A DNA stretch of 64,000 nt from Archegozetes longisetosus (taxonomy: Eukaryota > Arthropoda > Arachnida > Sarcoptiformes > Trhypochthoniidae), in NCBI GenBank assembly GCA_018873245.2, contig JAEMBT020000004.1:3954573-4018572 (forward strand), written 5' to 3'. Each line of letters opens with the position of its first letter. The first letter of the stretch is position 1. Shown one piece after another: positions 62,201 to 64,000 of this stretch. The position numbers and the translations under genes are program-made. The notes under the pieces are model-generated. The model had not been told where the DNA came from and searched no databases. It saw nothing but the letters and a program-made list of their open reading frames with translations.

Positions 62201-64000
62201 GACCCTTCGAAGATTCAATAGAATAAGTAATGAATACAAGATTTAAATGAGTTTTCTTTCATGTAAGTTAAAGTACAGTTTCAAATTAAAAAATATCTAT
62301 AGCCTTAAACTGGAAGATTTGCAAGCAAACAAATTTTGTTCAATCACAATGTCTCATTTGTAATTGTCGCTGCCTTTCACTATGAGACCCTCCGCGCTAT
62401 ACATCAATAGAAGTCATATTTAGTCCTTTTATCTGATCGGAAGACCATTAGACCAGTGGCTCGAAAACCAGTACTATCTCTACTTTGAATGCTAAATTGC
62501 AAATATATTGCATGCAATCTAAATATACATCGAATAATTGAATATTAATGCGGAATTGCTGTCAAAATGAGTTTGTCTGCGAAATTATTGAGGCGAACAC
62601 TTTTCAATTGAGATCAAGAGAGTAATTTAATATCGTCTTACATAACAAGTTATTGAAAAATATGCTTCTGTTACATATTGTTTTGATCGAGGTTTATATT
62701 TAGTGAGTATAAAAGACAGTACTGTATAGTTATTTTGTATGCAAGTCATCATTCGATTCCTGTTTTTAACGTTGCGGGCCTTTAAACTCTTGAAGACATC
62801 ACTTGTTTCTTATACATGAAATCGCGAGTACACAATAGTTTTCTTCCTTCTCTTCGTGCTCTGTCCTATTCGCCACGCATTTCAGTTTTCAATTGATTTT
62901 CTAATTTATTGGCCTAACAAAAAGCATTGACAGAATTTGCCGCTAACAAACTCTTGCCCTCTATCAAACCATTCATTTGGTTCATCGCACCGCACACAAC
63001 CACAAAAATCTAATCAAAAAGATATTCTGCAAAATTTCTCATTTTCTTAAAAATTTAATTTTATTATCTGCTAAATATTATAAATTGCAATCTGAAGCTC
63101 ATGGCTCAGAATAGAGTGAAAACACGATGCTTTTCAAATCCTGATTTTCAAGTCAACAAAAATAACTATAATTTAAATTCAAAGTTCAGTTCGAAATGCA
63201 TTGTTTTGACTGAAAATTTTGCCTACAATTGAAAACCGGTCAATTGAGGCAGTGATAGATTCAGTAGCAATTTCATAGGTATGGCTACCGATATTTTCTT
63301 TCAGTTTTTCAATATCTGCATGTATTTCATGCAACATCACAAGCGTATCAGTGATAGGGATCTCGATCCCTAACTCTTATTTTTTAGCGGTGTTATCGCC
63401 CTAAAAACAAGGAGCTAAGGCTAACCTAATGTTTCAGTTGAAATCAAGAGGAGAAATCTCTTGGCGTACAGTAAACTTTGAAAGATGAATTTTATGTAAG
63501 AAGTAACATCGCAACTATTCAGGAACTTTGCTTGCCTTCAGCGAATATATCGAGGTAGACGATATACAGTATAATGATTAGCATTACTATAACATTACTC
63601 TGGAATAAATAAGCCACGATCCGAATGAAAGGGGATGAGCTGATCACGACTCGACAAATGTTGCTGTTTTCTTGTTTGGGCTTATGCATAGTCTTTCACT
63701 CACTATTGCTTGTTTAGCGGTGGTGAGTTTTTCTTAATTCCTGCTGGAAAATTGTGCGGCAAATTTTTAAAAAATTACTCCACATAATATACAACTTTTT
63801 CATCTCTCTTAAACTTGAGTCTTGAAATTGTTTTTTGAACGAGAGTAATGAACAAACTCGAGAAATTTTCTCGTAATTTGTTATTGAAGTCTATGGTAAC
63901 ATGGCTTGTCTATTTAGTTATGCGTTGCTCCAAAATTAGTCACAATTCGTGTTCTGACCATTTTATGGTGAACAATTTAACGACTGAGCGCCCTTAGCGC
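59227..64000 (+). other. Probable intron of the Ig-domain gene
   Basis: Begins with the donor GTATTTAT after exon 3. I see no further Ig or fibronectin-type exon to the window edge. Open stretches (59791-60009 minus, 60288-60518 plus) lack coding signs. AT-rich throughout. Confidence 0.45.

Overview
This is a eukaryotic nuclear genome window. It is strongly AT-rich, its genes are split by short GT-AG introns (53-140 bp in the genes I could model), and mariner/hAT-type DNA transposons are present. The gene set (insect/tick-style firefly-luciferase/4CL-like acyl-CoA ligases in tandem, a sushi-domain receptor, a Pygopus-like PHD protein, small secreted peptides) points to an arthropod, most plausibly a chelicerate such as a mite. 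The organism assignment is inference.

Layout. 1-3.3 kb is mostly non-coding with one long inverted repeat. 3.33-5.83 kb holds an apparently intact acyl-CoA ligase gene (4 exons, 537 aa). 6.72-10.23 kb is a mariner relic with three other elements inserted into it; two of these have perfect 8-bp target duplications. 11.81-13.81 kb (minus) is a five-exon type I membrane receptor: sushi, a discoidin-like or unassigned domain, two sushi, transmembrane segment, tyrosine-rich tail. After a gene-poor stretch come a 3' fragment of an acyl-CoA ligase (17.9-18.36 kb) and a second near-full-length copy (18.89-20.79 kb) that has lost its ATG and carries an in-frame TAG, so it looks like a pseudogene. 21.23-22.39 kb is a complete L-serine/threonine dehydratase. 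22.7-23.25 kb (minus) holds a degenerate RING-finger relic. 23.5-25.2 kb (minus) encodes an acidic/RG-rich protein, divergent from a Pygopus-like PHD-finger gene (25.9-26.4 kb). 26.66-28.28 kb (minus) is a secreted Gln-rich protein of unknown function. 29.38-29.67 kb encodes a six-cysteine secreted peptide, convergent with a Gly/Tyr-rich secreted peptide (30.16-30.46 kb, minus).

30.5-38.5 kb is a gene-poor stretch with a 230-bp near-perfect palindrome and an inverted-repeat element relic. From 38.55 kb to the right edge lies the 5' part of an immunoglobulin-superfamily gene. A signal-peptide exon is joined in phase, across an intron of about 20 kb, to two exons that together encode one Ig domain; the gene appears to run past the window. 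No single operon-like system is present. The most unusual material is the nested transposon stack, the mosaic acyl-CoA ligase array, the tyrosine-tailed sushi receptor and the small secreted peptides. I found no rRNA, no intact tRNA and no CRISPR array.
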